From positions 93,795 to 157,794 of the forward strand of contig CAMFDJ010000003.1 in the NCBI GenBank assembly GCA_945949085.1: DNA of 64,000 nucleotides, written 5' to 3'. A program made the position numbers and the translations under genes. Below, piece by piece: positions 1 through 9,575 of this stretch; position 1 is the stretch's first letter; each line of letters begins with the position of its first letter. Source of the stretch: an uncultured Lachnospiraceae bacterium. GTDB lineage: Bacteria > Bacillota > Clostridia > Lachnospirales > Lachnospiraceae. Under the pieces are notes generated by a model, which was given only the letters and a program-made list of their open reading frames with translations, did not search any database and was not told the DNA's origin.

Positions 1-639
1 AATGCCGTCAATACCGCTTGCCAGACCGCTGACCACGCTCATGCCAAGCTCAGCAGCAGCTTGTCCCATCTGATGTGCCACATATCTGCCATACTCGGAG
101 CACATCCTTGCACCAATGATTGCCACAACTGCAGGCACCCCTGCCTGACTAGTCTGGTCTGCCTGATTAGTCTGGTCTGCCTGATCAGGCTGCACTGTCT
201 GAAAAGGTTTGCCCTTCACATAAATGGCATATGGCGAATCCGGAATCTCTCGTAGTTTTTGCGGAAAGTTTGCTCTATGTTGGTTAACATAATGTATATT
301 ATCTTGTATCATCTTTTCATACAGACACTCCGGAGAGTTTTGCCCCCTCGCTTCCACGATTGCCTCACAGTCCCTCTGTATTGTTTTCTCTCCAAAACCT
401 CTCATATGAGGCAGATCATATTCTTGATTCGTCTGATCCTTTTGGTCTATCTCCACATTCTTACCTGTATACCGGTACGCCTCTGTGATGAGCCGGCAAA
501 GCGATTCCTCTCCGGTCAGATAGAAATCTCTCCAATCCATTCCCAGCATGCAAAATCGTTTCATCTTCTGCCTTCCAATCCCCGGCACCTGATTCAGCCA
601 AGCTTCATAAATATTCCATTCATAACATGTGTTACTCAT
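1..639 (-). CDS. dprA: DNA-processing protein DprA, N-terminal part (cut by window edge)
   Basis: DprA binds single-stranded DNA and loads RecA during natural transformation. The minus-strand frame reads MSNTCYEWNIYEAWLNQ, then NFPQKLREIPDSPYAIYVKG, VAIIGARMCSEYGRYVA and VVSGLASGIDGI. The last three match the conserved start of the Rossmann-like DprA domain. The ATG at 639 has a GGAGG at 653-657. The C-terminal two thirds lie off the window. A Gln/Asp/Thr-rich stretch at about residues 145-166 (bases 141-203) is built from an 18-nt repeat and separates the lead-in from the VAIIGAR strand. It follows comM by 26 bases, so the two are probably one competence-type operon. Confidence 0.9.
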   Translation of the reverse strand, partial: MSNTCYEWNIYEAWLNQVPGIGRQKMKRFCMLGMDWRDFYLTGEESLCRLITEAYRYTGKNVEIDQKDQTNQEYDLPHMRGFGEKTIQRDCEAIVEARGQNSPECLYEKMIQDNIHYVNQHRANFPQKLREIPDSPYAIYVKGKPFQTVQPDQADQTNQADQTSQAGVPAVVAIIGARMCSEYGRYVAHQMGQAAAELGMSVVSGLASGIDGI

Positions 640-665
640 ATTCTTACATATACCTCCAGCACTAC

Positions 666-2528
666 TTATTCTGTTATCTTCTTTCGCGAAAGCCTCTCCA
701 GTCCCTTATTCAGCATGATTGCCTCGCTGATATGCATCTGTGAGACCATTTCTGCACCTTCCAGGTCAGCAATGGTTCTTGCCACCTTTTTGATGCGGTT
801 TAGAGAACGGACACTGAGCTCCATTTTTTCAAAAAATCTCTGTAAAAACAATTGTGCCTCTTCCGTCAGACTGCAATATTTCTTAATTTCTTCCCCGGAA
901 AGTGCATGATTATACTTCCCTTGCCTTTTGAGCTGCCGCCCAATGGCATCACATACCTTCTGCTTCATATGTGCAGAGTCCATTTCCTGTTTTTCCTGTC
1001 CGTGGATTTGATCCCACTTCATCCTCCCTACTTCTACGCTCAGATCAATTCGATCCAGCAGTGGACCGGAGATTGCATGCAAATACCGCTCAATTTCAAA
1101 CGGCCGACAATTGCATTTGTTTCGATCAGGATAAAAACCGCACGGGCAGGGGTTCATGGCTGCCACCAGCATAAAATCAGCAGCATAATCACAGGTATAA
1201 AACATTCTGGAAATCTGTACCTTCTTTTCCTCTAAAGGTTGTCTAAGCAAATCCAGTTTGGTTCTTCCGAATTCCGGAAGCTCGTCCAAAAATAAAACCC
1301 CCTTATGTGCCAATGTGATGATCCCCGGTCTGGGCATACTGCCACCACCGATGAGTGCCGTATCAGTCACAGTATGATGCGGACTTAAAAACGGCCGTTT
1401 CGTAACAAGCGATGTTTTATGATCGAGCAACCCTGCCACACTATAGATTTTTGTCAGCTCCAGACACTCTTCATAACACATGTTTGGCATAATGGTGGGA
1501 ATACGCTGTGCAATCATGGATTTGCCGCTCCCGGGTGGTCCAAATAACAGTAGGTTGTGAAAGCCCGCAGCCGCGATCATCGCAGCTCGCTTTGCATGCT
1601 CCTGTCCATAGACCTGACCAAAATCCGGCATACAGGCATCCTCAGAATATGGCATCTCACTCGGTAACTGTATCTCGCTTATTCCCAAGCTATCGTTTTG
1701 TATATCCTTTCCATCTATGACACATATGTCATAATCCTCTCTGTCACGAAGTATGCCGCTATGCAGATTTGACCTGTTGTTATTCTGTCCTTTTGTAAAA
1801 TCACACATTTGTCTCATAACGTCACAATATGACACAAACGCCTCCTGCAGATTCTTTACTGCATAAATCCGCATCCCCTTTACATTGGATGCTTCAAGCC
1901 TATTGTCATAGGGAATAATACAGTTTGTTATTTTTTCTTCTGCCGCCTTTAAAAGAACAGGCAATATTCCTCTTACGCTCTTTACCTCGCCGTTGAGTCC
2001 GAGTTCTCCAAGTACAATTACATTTGCTACTTTACTCTTTTCATAACGCAAGCTATCATACTCTTGTTTCTGTTCTTCTGTATGGTTCTGTCCTTCTGCG
2101 GCATTCTTCTCTTGTTCCTCTCTTTCTTCCTCTCTTTTTTTCTTTCTTTGTTCCTGTTTTTCTTCTTGACTTACTACCTGTCTCTGCCCAGCTTCTTCCG
2201 ATATCACTTGTTCTCTTTTTGTTCCCTGCGCTGCCTCCTTTTCCTCCAATAGAGAAGCGCCGAGTATCCCCAGTGCTACCGGCAGATCAAAAGCGCTACC
2301 GTCTTTTCTGATATCCGCTGGTGATAAACTGACCGTGATTCTCTTGACAGGTATTTCATAACCACTGTTTTTTATACCCACACGCACGCGTTCCTTCGTT
2401 TCCTTGACTTCACTGGCGAGGCAGCCGACCATTTCCATACAGGGAATACCATTTGATACATCAACCTCCACCTGCACCAAAAAACTTTCCATCCCATGAA
2501 ATGCCCCGGATAATATTGCATGATACAT
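666..2528 (-). CDS. comM: YifB/ComM-family Mg-chelatase-like AAA+ ATPase
   Basis: This AAA+ protein family includes ComM, a helicase that helps integrate transforming DNA by branch migration. The N-terminal ChlI-like domain shows VEVDVSNGIPCMEMVG and SPADIRKDGSAFDLP. The AAA+ core has the P-loop LLFGPPGSGKS, the Walker B LFLDELPEF and a C-terminal Mg_chelatase_C domain. The start MYHAIL at 2528 is chosen because GGAGGAG (2534-2540) sits just ahead of it and the family begins there; an ATG 24 bases upstream is less likely. A Lys/Glu/Gln-rich insertion of about 70 residues (bases 2042-2252) splits the N-terminal domain between LGILGAS and VLGELGLNGEV. Overall length is about 620 residues, against roughly 510 for the family. 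Confidence 0.93.
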   Translation of the reverse strand: MYHAILSGAFHGMESFLVQVEVDVSNGIPCMEMVGCLASEVKETKERVRVGIKNSGYEIPVKRITVSLSPADIRKDGSAFDLPVALGILGASLLEEKEAAQGTKREQVISEEAGQRQVVSQEEKQEQRKKKREEEREEQEKNAAEGQNHTEEQKQEYDSLRYEKSKVANVIVLGELGLNGEVKSVRGILPVLLKAAEEKITNCIIPYDNRLEASNVKGMRIYAVKNLQEAFVSYCDVMRQMCDFTKGQNNNRSNLHSGILRDREDYDICVIDGKDIQNDSLGISEIQLPSEMPYSEDACMPDFGQVYGQEHAKRAAMIAAAGFHNLLLFGPPGSGKSMIAQRIPTIMPNMCYEECLELTKIYSVAGLLDHKTSLVTKRPFLSPHHTVTDTALIGGGSMPRPGIITLAHKGVLFLDELPEFGRTKLDLLRQPLEEKKVQISRMFYTCDYAADFMLVAAMNPCPCGFYPDRNKCNCRPFEIERYLHAISGPLLDRIDLSVEVGRMKWDQIHGQEKQEMDSAHMKQKVCDAIGRQLKRQGKYNHALSGEEIKKYCSLTEEAQLFLQRFFEKMELSVRSLNRIKKVARTIADLEGAEMVSQMHISEAIMLNKGLERLSRKKITE

Positions 2529-2561
2529 ATTTACTCCTCCAATTTTATGCAATTGCCTAAT

Positions 2562-2598
2562 AGTAAGTGGCAGATGCCTTTTTTGCCACTTACTTTTT
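2562..2598. other. Inverted repeat between the Rpn gene and comM
   Basis: AGTAAGTGGCA (2562-2572) pairs perfectly with TGCCACTTACT (2584-2594). A T-run follows on the plus strand, but no plus-strand gene lies upstream. On the minus strand the hairpin has no T-run after it. It may stop antisense transcription or be a processed remnant. Confidence 0.4.
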
Positions 2599-2723
2599 AT
2601 CCTTTATTTTTTACTTCCTTTTTGTTTGAAAAATAATCGATATGATAAGACAAAAATATAAATATGATTTAAGATTTTTGAGTTGATTTCAGATATTATA
2701 TGAATGATGTTTTCCAGGAAAGA

Positions 2724-3659
2724 TCAGTAGTATTTCTTTACCTGCGCCTGCGTCACATTCTGATAAATCTCGTTTTTTATGACCGCCTGATACAACTGCT
2801 GAAAGTCAGTCATAAAAGGCTTTAAGGAGGCAACCAGCGCACTAAGCCCCTTCTCCATTCCTTTCTCCATTCCTTTCTTCATTCCTTTCTCCATTCCTTT
2901 CTCCATTCCTTCTTTCCTTCCCCTTTCTATTCCCTTTTTTTCGATTTCATCGGCGATATAGCACATATAGATTTCCTCTCCTTTCGCAATTTTCTCTTTT
3001 ATCTTTTCCGTATAAGCCTGTTCATATCTCTTATCCCTTGAGAATATTGATATGAATTGCAGTACTTCCTCCACATGCCTGATTGGAGTCCGGTCATCAT
3101 ACAATGTTGTATTACGATTTAATCTTTTGTCCTTAAAAAATCGCGCTATAATACGAAAATCGCTGGTAAAACGATCAATGACTTCGTCCTCCAAAAAAGC
3201 AATGTCATAGACTTTTATTTTGTAATTCTGCACATATTTTTTCAGCTCCGCAGGAATGTTCATCATTCCAAACAGACTCTTCGGTTTGTTCCATCTCCGG
3301 TCACTGAAATTAAGTACAATTGTGATCACCGGTCTGATCGGCTGTTTCTGTTGCAACATTCTTCTATATTCTGAATAGTCATATCCCATAATGCGCACCG
3401 TCATTGCAGCATCTATCGTAACCTGATTTTCCGTTCCGAGAGATACGATACTCAGACAGTTCTCCATATAACACTTCAGGATATCCCTTTGCTGACCGGC
3501 AAGCCGACCGCTTGCTGCCTTATAGATGGATTCCGTCGGTCCATCCCGCAGATTCTCCTCTGCCAGATATTCCTTATGGAACACCAATGTGTTATATATA
3601 TCTGCAAAGACATCGTTGTAATCTTCAAGGATTTTTCCAATCTTATCTTTTTCTTGCAT
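2724..3659 (-). CDS. Rpn-family recombination-promoting nuclease / putative transposase (PD-(D/E)XK)
   Basis: It resembles the clostridial Rpn/transposase_31-type proteins, nucleases linked to RecA-independent recombination. The core strip SLGTENQVTIDAAMTVRI, followed by DYSEYR and PVITIVLNF, looks like the nuclease core of that family, with E and Q in the expected E-x-Q arrangement. The C-terminal part has the tandem repeat GMEKG (five EKGM-type units, about residues 249-272), which is typical of the family's coiled tail. Length is 311 residues. The last ~110 codons are duplicated almost exactly in the next gene upstream. It stands alone, with no operon partner. Activity is inferred only from family resemblance. 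Confidence 0.7.
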   Translation of the reverse strand: MQEKDKIGKILEDYNDVFADIYNTLVFHKEYLAEENLRDGPTESIYKAASGRLAGQQRDILKCYMENCLSIVSLGTENQVTIDAAMTVRIMGYDYSEYRRMLQQKQPIRPVITIVLNFSDRRWNKPKSLFGMMNIPAELKKYVQNYKIKVYDIAFLEDEVIDRFTSDFRIIARFFKDKRLNRNTTLYDDRTPIRHVEEVLQFISIFSRDKRYEQAYTEKIKEKIAKGEEIYMCYIADEIEKKGIERGRKEGMEKGMEKGMKKGMEKGMEKGLSALVASLKPFMTDFQQLYQAVIKNEIYQNVTQAQVKKYY

Positions 3660-4105
3660 TCTTGATTCTGTTTTCTTCCAGACGGCGCATGTTCATATTA
3701 GCATATAAAATATGTTATCGCAATACATAAAAAGCAGATCACATAATATTTCAATCTGTCAGTAGTATTTCTTTACCTGCGCCTGCGTCACATTCTGATA
3801 AATCTCGTTTTTTATGACCGCCTGATACAACTGCTGAAAGTCAGTCATAAAAGGCTTTAAGGAGGCAACCAGCGCACTAAGCCCCTTCTCCATTCCTTTC
3901 TCCATTCCTTTCTTCATTCCTTTCTCCATTCCTTTCTCCATTCCTTTCTCCATTCCTTTCTCCAATCCTTCTTTCCTTCCCTTTTCTATTCCCTTTTTTT
4001 CGATTTCATCGGCGATAAAGCACATATAGATTTCCTTTCCTTTCGCAATTATCTCCTTTATCTTTTCCGTATAAGACTGTTCATATCTTTTTTCTCTTGA
4101 GAATA
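2728..4105 (-). repeat. Direct duplication of ~330 bp (2728-3060 and 3764-4105)
   Basis: The two blocks match almost base for base, starting from AGTAGTATTTCTTTACC near each stop codon. They differ mainly in the number of 12-nt GGAATGGAGAAA-type units (two extra in the right copy) and scattered substitutions towards the right end. Unit-number differences fit replication slippage after the duplication. Confidence 0.8.
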
Positions 4106-4157
4106 TATCTATTATTCTGTTTTCTTCCATACGACATATATTTATGATAACATACAT
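3759..4157 (-). pseudogene. Truncated second copy of the Rpn-family gene tail
   Basis: This 132-residue frame keeps only the C-terminal part of the neighbouring Rpn gene: IFSREKRYEQSYTEKIKE, the GMEKG repeat tract (seven units here, five in the full gene) and an identical last ~50 residues ending VTQAQVKKYY. The N-terminal nuclease core is missing, and the first ~15 residues are unrelated. It could be a free-standing tail protein, but a decayed partial duplication is more likely. The 3' untranslated bases after the stop are also partly shared between the copies, which points to a DNA-level duplication. Confidence 0.7.
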
Positions 4158-4274
4158 AATATACTAAAGCAATATATCAAGATGTATATTATCAAAATAC
4201 TTAATTACCTATATATGCAAATCATACGACTCACTTATTCTTATTACGCCTCATATCTCCCTCTATCCTCATAC

Positions 4275-4303
4275 AAAAGATGCCGACTGCAACTGCAGTC
4301 GGC
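4275..4303 (-). terminator. Terminator after pilT
   Basis: The perfect palindrome GCCGACTGCA..TGCAGTCGGC (4282-4303) is followed on the minus strand by ATCTTTTG. It lies about 35 bases past the pilT stop and would end the spoIIP-lepA-hemW-sigK-pilT transcript. Confidence 0.7.
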
Positions 4304-4337
4304 TTCCTATCATACCAATATTACTTTACAATTTCAA

Positions 4338-5447
4338 TTAGAATACTTTATTCTTCATCTTCTCCGGATCGCGTGAGAACTGGATACAATCTTCCTTTGA
4401 GATCTTACGCTGCATATATAGAGAAAGCAGCGAATCGTCCAGTGTCATCATACCCTCTTTTTTGCTGGTCTGGATAATGGAATCCAGCTGATGTGACTTT
4501 CCTTCACGGATCAGGTTGCGGACAGCGGAATTGGCATGCATAACCTCAAATGCCGCACAACGTCCTGTTCCGTTGATATTGGGAATCAAAGTCTGCGAAA
4601 TGATCGCCTCAATAACGTTGGAAAGCTGTACTCTGATCTGCTGCTGCTGATGCTCAGGGAATACGTCGATAATACGGTCGACGGTACTGGCAGCATCCAC
4701 GGTATGTAGTGTTGAGAAAACAAGGTGTCCTGTTTCTGCCGCTGTGATTGCGATACTGATTGTCTCGAAGTCACGCATCTCACCTACCAGGATAATATCC
4801 GGGTCTTCACGAAGAGCAGCGCGCAGCGCATTATTGAATGAAAGGGAGTCCTGCCCGATCTCTCGCTGGTTTACCATAGACATTTTATGGCGGTGTGCAT
4901 ACTCGATCGGCTCCTCCAGCGTGATGATATGTGCATCTCTGTTTTCATTTGCTTTATTCAGAATAGAAGCAAGTGTTGTTGACTTACCACTACCGGTAGG
5001 TCCTGTCACAAGCACCAGACCACGTTTTCTCTGATACAGATCTACGATGGATTTCGGTACGCCAAGCTTCTCCGGATCCGGAATGTCATCTGTGATGGTA
5101 CGAAGTGCCAGTGCAATGGAACCTCTCTGCTTGAAGACATTACAACGATATCGACCGATTCCTGTAAATGCAACTGATAAGTCGTATTCTCCTCTTTCCT
5201 CGAATTTTTCTCTCTGATATGGATTCAGAACATCCAGACAGATTTCAAGTGTGTCCTCCGGTGTTAATGTCGGAAAATCCATCTTGATAAGACGTCCATG
5301 CAAACGCATAACAGGCGGAATACCTACTGTCAAATGAACGTCGGAAGCCCCCGCGTTGTACCCAACGGTTAAGATTTCCTGAAGTGTAACCATTTCCCTT
5401 GTACCTCTCTTTTCCTCCTGCATCACAGGAATTAATACATTACTCAT
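4338..5447 (-). CDS. pilT: PilT-family type IV pilus retraction ATPase
   Basis: PilT is the cytoplasmic hexameric ATPase that depolymerises type IV pili. The translation has ASDVHLTVGIPPVMRLHGRL at the N-terminus, the Walker A VTGPTGSGKSTT, the Asp box ITLEEPIEYAH, the Walker B ILVGEMRD and the His box STLHTVDA. The start is uncertain. ATG at 5447 overlaps the sigK stop by 8 bases (ATGAGTAA). ATG at 5393 (MVTLQEIL) has GAGAGG upstream and matches the usual family start. No pilin, pilB or pilC lies in the window. Coupling to the sporulation sigma gene is odd for a motility ATPase. Confidence 0.9.
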   Translation of the reverse strand: MSNVLIPVMQEEKRGTREMVTLQEILTVGYNAGASDVHLTVGIPPVMRLHGRLIKMDFPTLTPEDTLEICLDVLNPYQREKFEERGEYDLSVAFTGIGRYRCNVFKQRGSIALALRTITDDIPDPEKLGVPKSIVDLYQRKRGLVLVTGPTGSGKSTTLASILNKANENRDAHIITLEEPIEYAHRHKMSMVNQREIGQDSLSFNNALRAALREDPDIILVGEMRDFETISIAITAAETGHLVFSTLHTVDAASTVDRIIDVFPEHQQQQIRVQLSNVIEAIISQTLIPNINGTGRCAAFEVMHANSAVRNLIREGKSHQLDSIIQTSKKEGMMTLDDSLLSLYMQRKISKEDCIQFSRDPEKMKNKVF

Positions 5448-6081
5448 TATCTTCAAAAGCTTTTTTCAGTGTCTGGAGTGCCTTTTTTTCGATCCTGGAC
5501 ACATAGCTTCTGGATATACCCATTCTTTCCCCAATCTCACGCTGCGTGACTTCTTTTCCGTCCAGCAGTCCATAGCGCATGATGATAATCTGCTGTTCCC
5601 TGCCTGACAGCACATGCTCTACCAGATAACGGATTTTCTTATGCTCCTCGCTTCTGACATACGAATCCGCAAAATCTTCCTGCTCGGCAAGTGTGACATC
5701 CAGCAGATTAATCTCATTTCCCTCCTTATCCGTGCCAATCGGTTCATAGAAGGAAACATTCCTTGCGTTCTTCTTTTTCATGCGGAGCATCATCAAAAGT
5801 TCATTGTCTATACATCTGGCCGCATAGGTTGCAAGCCGACTTCCCTTACTGTCATCAAAGGTCTGTATCGCCTTAATCAGTCCTATCGTCCCGATTGAGA
5901 TCAGATCCTCCGGATCTTCATTGCTGCTCTGATATTTCTTGACAACATGTGCCACGAGACGCAGATTCCGTTCAATCAGTATTTGTCTGGCTTCTTGTTT
6001 CTGAGCCTGGTCCGTACCCTTGAGAAGCTGCAGATAATGCGCTTCCTCCTCATCAGAAAGGGGTTTTTGAAACGTTTGCAA
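5440..6081 (-). CDS. sigK: RNA polymerase sporulation sigma factor SigK
   Basis: Sigma-K directs late mother-cell transcription during spore formation. Region 2 is clear (NLRLVAHVVKKY, DLISIGTIGLIKAI, ATYAARCIDNELLM), as are the SigK hallmark PIGTDKEGNEINLLDV and the region 4 helix-turn-helix TQREIGERMGISRSYVSRI. Translation starts at a TTG (6081) with GGAGAGG five bases upstream; an in-frame TAA further upstream rules out a longer product. There is therefore no hydrophobic pro-sequence of the Bacillus type, as is also true of C. difficile SigK. The gene is continuous, with no skin element. Confidence 0.93.
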   Translation of the reverse strand: MQTFQKPLSDEEEAHYLQLLKGTDQAQKQEARQILIERNLRLVAHVVKKYQSSNEDPEDLISIGTIGLIKAIQTFDDSKGSRLATYAARCIDNELLMMLRMKKKNARNVSFYEPIGTDKEGNEINLLDVTLAEQEDFADSYVRSEEHKKIRYLVEHVLSGREQQIIIMRYGLLDGKEVTQREIGERMGISRSYVSRIEKKALQTLKKAFEDNE

Positions 6082-6239
6082 GAAAACCTCTCCAAATACA
6101 TTTTATATTATTCTATGCATAGGGTTTGGCCTCTGTAACACATAATTTTATTATACAATTTCACACAATGAAACGCAAGGCAAGTTTCATTTTTCACATG
6201 CTTTTCTCACGCCTTCTCAACTTGCAATATCGCCCGGAC

Positions 6240-7628
6240 TTATAAAAAATCAACAAATATTGCATTGCTGACATCAATTCCATCCGGTGTCAGGCAAAGT
6301 CTGCCTTCCTGCTGATATCCGTTTTCCTTTCGGTATGACTGCCTTGCATTTATCTGTCGAGAATCCGTATGCTGTATATCCACCTGTCGCGTATTAGCCG
6401 ACTGCGCATCCGTATGATATGCATCCGTATGACATACCTCAGTTTCATCATCCTTCCAGGCAAGCAACCCAAGTGACAGATGTTTTTCGATCTGATTTCC
6501 ATAGACATCCATCAAGTCCTTGCCAAAACAAGCGAAAAATTCTTGCGGACTGACACCTTCCATCATCCGAAGTCCCAGAAACATGAACTCCGCCATTTCA
6601 TCCTCTGCAGTAAGTTTACATAATTCCGTCTGATAATATTCGTCATAAATCGGTACTATATGACTATGACAGGATCTCTCGCTATTCTTTCTCCGTGATG
6701 TATCCTGCAATTTTTCCTGTTGTCTCTCCTTCCAATAACTCAGATATTGCGCTAGGTTTTCTTCATTTTTGTATCTGATATGGTCGATCAGGGATGACGC
6801 ACCCAGTCCCAATCCCAAGTAGTCTCCGCGTCTCCAGTACACCTCATTATGCAGGCATTCTCTCCCCTTCCTCGCATAATTGGAAATCTCATAGCGTCCA
6901 TAGCCTGCACCTGCCAGCATCTCTTGTGTTATGCGATACATACGCCGCTCTGTCTCTTCATCAGGAAGCTCCCCGAAAGCTTCTCCGCCCTCCCTGTATC
7001 TCTCAAAAAAAGGGGTACCCTCTTCTATGATCAGACTGTACGCGGAAATATGCTCCGGGGAAAGTGCAATCACCTTTTGCAGAGACTCTGTATAAGAGTG
7101 GATTGTCTGCCCCGGCAGAGCCGCCATCAGATCGACATTCACATTCTCAAATCCGGCCTTTCTGACACTCTGAAAGGTATCCAGAAATGTCTGATAATCA
7201 TGGATTCTGCCAAGAAGCTTTAGCTCCTCATCACACGCTGACTGCAGACCAATACTGATCCGGTTGATTCCACCGTCGCGATACTGCAGACATTTCTCAT
7301 ATGTGACGGTTCCCGGGTTCATTTCCATTGATATTTCGATCGTTCCCCAGTCCTTGTCGGAAATATGAAAAACAGATTTTATTTTTTGTAACAGCTTTGC
7401 AATAGCTTCTGCCGGCAGAATGGAGGGTGTACCGCCTCCGATAAAAATAGTTTTGACCTTCCGCTGTGAAAGTGCACTTCCGCGATAAGCATCTATCTCA
7501 CCGAGCAGAGACTGAATATACAAATCATATGTTATTTTATCTGCGGAGGCTGATAAAAAATCGCAGTATGCACATTTTTTTGCGCAGAATGGAATATGGA
7601 GATATAAGCTGAGGTCTTTCTGTTCCAT
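6240..7628 (-). CDS. hemW: Radical SAM heme chaperone HemW
   Basis: HemW is a radical-SAM-fold protein that delivers heme to membrane acceptors. It is related to oxygen-independent coproporphyrinogen oxidase but lacks that enzyme's N-terminal region. The cluster motif CAKKCAYC is at about residues 15-22. It is followed by FIGGGTPSIL, RISIGLQSACDEELKLLGR, VNVDLMAALPGQT and ISAYSLIIEEGTPF. At 462 residues it is about 80 longer than usual. The extra length is a repeat-rich stretch near the C-terminus (bases about 6309-6440, with repeated HTDA and Q/R/N-rich steps) and a smaller insertion after YWKERQ. It lies between lepA and sigK on one transcript. Confidence 0.93.
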   Translation of the reverse strand: MEQKDLSLYLHIPFCAKKCAYCDFLSASADKITYDLYIQSLLGEIDAYRGSALSQRKVKTIFIGGGTPSILPAEAIAKLLQKIKSVFHISDKDWGTIEISMEMNPGTVTYEKCLQYRDGGINRISIGLQSACDEELKLLGRIHDYQTFLDTFQSVRKAGFENVNVDLMAALPGQTIHSYTESLQKVIALSPEHISAYSLIIEEGTPFFERYREGGEAFGELPDEETERRMYRITQEMLAGAGYGRYEISNYARKGRECLHNEVYWRRGDYLGLGLGASSLIDHIRYKNEENLAQYLSYWKERQQEKLQDTSRRKNSERSCHSHIVPIYDEYYQTELCKLTAEDEMAEFMFLGLRMMEGVSPQEFFACFGKDLMDVYGNQIEKHLSLGLLAWKDDETEVCHTDAYHTDAQSANTRQVDIQHTDSRQINARQSYRKENGYQQEGRLCLTPDGIDVSNAIFVDFL

Positions 7629-7677
7629 GTTTTTCTCTCACCACACTCATATAGCGGTTCTACCATACAAAACTGTC

Positions 7678-9495
7678 TTATTTCTTATCATCCAGCTTCA
7701 GGACACTCATAAATGCCTTTTGCGGGATTTCCACGTTACCGATCTGGCGCATACGTTTTTTACCTTCCTTCTGCTTTTCCAGAAGCTTTTTCTTACGCGT
7801 GATATCTCCGCCGTAACACTTTGCCAGAACGTCCTTACGCATGGCCTTGATCGTCTCTCTTGCCACAATCTTACCGCCGACAGCCGCCTGAATCGGAATC
7901 TCAAACAGGTGTCTGGGAATTTCCTCTTTCAGTTTCTCACACATCTTGCGTCCGCGCTCATAAGCACTGTCTTTGTGCACAATAAAGGAAAGTGCATCCA
8001 CTTCTTCCCTGTTGACAAGGATATCAAGCTTGACCAGTTCTGCAGTCTGGTAGCCTTTCAGTTCGTAATCAAAGGATGCATATCCTCTCGAACGGGATTT
8101 GAGGGCATCAAAAAAGTCATAAATGATCTCATTGAGCGGCAGATCGTACTTGATCAGTGCTCTCGTCTCCTCCATATATTCCATGCCCAAATAGACACCA
8201 CGCCTCTCCTGGCACAGTTCCATGATTGACCCGATAAACTCAGTTGTCACCATGATCTCCGCACTGACAATCGGCTCCTCCATATGATCGATCTCAGAAA
8301 AATCGGGAAGATTACTCGGATTTGTCAGTTCTATCATCTCACCGTTTGTCTTATATACTTTATACACAACGCCGGGCGCTGTGGTCACAAGATCAAGGTT
8401 ATATTCCCGTTCCAGTCTCTCCTGAATGATTTCCAAATGCAAAAGTCCCAAAAATCCGCACCGGAATCCAAATCCCAGTGCAATGGATGTCTCCGGCTCA
8501 TAATGCAGTGCTGCATCATTAAGTTGCAGCTTTTCCAATGCATCCCGAAGCTCCGGGTATTTGGCCCCGTCTGCCGGATACATGCCACAGTATACCATGG
8601 AATTCACTTTTTTATATCCGGGAAGCGGCTCGCTGCAAGGATTCTGTGCATCTGTTACCGTGTCACCGACCATGGTATCACGCACATTTTTGATGGATGC
8701 GGTGATATAGCCAACCATACCGGCCGAAAGCTCCTCACAGGGGATGAACTGTCCTGCTCCAAAATATCCAACCTCAACAACATCCGCCTTTGCTCCTGTT
8801 GCCATCATCAGAATCTGTGTGCCCCGTTTCACGCATCCTTCCTTAATCCTGCAAAAAACTATGACTCCCTTATAGGAATCATATACTGAATCAAAAATCA
8901 GTGCCGCAAGCGGCGCATTCGGATCTCCTGTCGGTGCCGGTATTTTCTGTACAACCGCCTCTAAGACATCCTCGATACCAATACCGTTTTTAGCGGAAAT
9001 GAGTGGTGCATCATGTGCCTCTATTCCGATCACATCTTCGATTTCTTCCTTGACGCGCTCAGGATCGGCACTTGGCAGGTCAATTTTGTTGATCACCGGA
9101 AAGACATCCAGGTTATGATCAAGCGCCAGATACACGTTGGCAAGTGTCTGTGCTTCAATACCCTGCGCAGCATCTACAACAAGGATCGCACCGTCACACG
9201 CCGCCAGCGATCTGCTGACCTCATAGTTAAAATCCACATGTCCGGGCGTGTCGATCAGATTGAAGATATATTCCTCCCCATCCTTTGCCTTATACACGGT
9301 ACGCACTGTCTGCGCTTTGATCGTGATACCGCGCTCGCGCTCCAGATCCATATTATCAAGAACCTGCGCCTGCATTTCGCGCTCTGTCAAAAGTCCGGTC
9401 ATTTCGATGATTCGGTCGGCAAGGGTACTCTTTCCATGATCGATATGGGCTACAATACAAAAATTTCTGATTTTACTCTGATCTATCGTCGACAT
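7678..9495 (-). CDS. lepA: Elongation factor 4 (LepA), ribosome-associated GTPase
   Basis: LepA is a conserved translational GTPase that acts on stalled or assembling ribosomes. The G1 motif [10 protein letters not shown]2 region [11 protein letters not shown]3 DTPGHVDF and G4 NKIDLPSA are intact. The LepA-specific C-terminal domain ends [18 protein letters not shown]. The start at 9495 ([11 protein letters not shown]) is preferred over the longer frame because GGAGG lies six bases upstream and LepA proteins start there. Length is 605 residues, normal for the family. It sits between spoIIP and hemW, a common clostridial arrangement near gpr and rpsT. Confidence 0.97.
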   Translation of the reverse strand: MSTIDQSKIRNFCIVAHIDHGKSTLADRIIEMTGLLTEREMQAQVLDNMDLERERGITIKAQTVRTVYKAKDGEEYIFNLIDTPGHVDFNYEVSRSLAACDGAILVVDAAQGIEAQTLANVYLALDHNLDVFPVINKIDLPSADPERVKEEIEDVIGIEAHDAPLISAKNGIGIEDVLEAVVQKIPAPTGDPNAPLAALIFDSVYDSYKGVIVFCRIKEGCVKRGTQILMMATGAKADVVEVGYFGAGQFIPCEELSAGMVGYITASIKNVRDTMVGDTVTDAQNPCSEPLPGYKKVNSMVYCGMYPADGAKYPELRDALEKLQLNDAALHYEPETSIALGFGFRCGFLGLLHLEIIQERLEREYNLDLVTTAPGVVYKVYKTNGEMIELTNPSNLPDFSEIDHMEEPIVSAEIMVTTEFIGSIMELCQERRGVYLGMEYMEETRALIKYDLPLNEIIYDFFDALKSRSRGYASFDYELKGYQTAELVKLDILVNREEVDALSFIVHKDSAYERGRKMCEKLKEEIPRHLFEIPIQAAVGGKIVARETIKAMRKDVLAKCYGGDITRKKKLLEKQKEGKKRMRQIGNVEIPQKAFMSVLKLDDKK

Positions 9496-9575
9496 CTCAT
9501 TCCTCCGAGTCTGATAATATACACTCATACTCGGAAATTATAGCATAATCCCTGATGGTTCTTCAAGACACATCT

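Noticed and set aside
259..909. Plus-strand 216-codon frame
   Set aside because: It is antisense to dprA and comM, which have clear domain matches.
2860..2915. Short tandem 12-base repeats as a possible CRISPR array
   Set aside because: They are in-frame GMEKG codons of the Rpn gene; no spacers of CRISPR length exist.
7627..8229. Plus-strand 200-codon frame over lepA
   Set aside because: Antisense shadow of a well-matched lepA.
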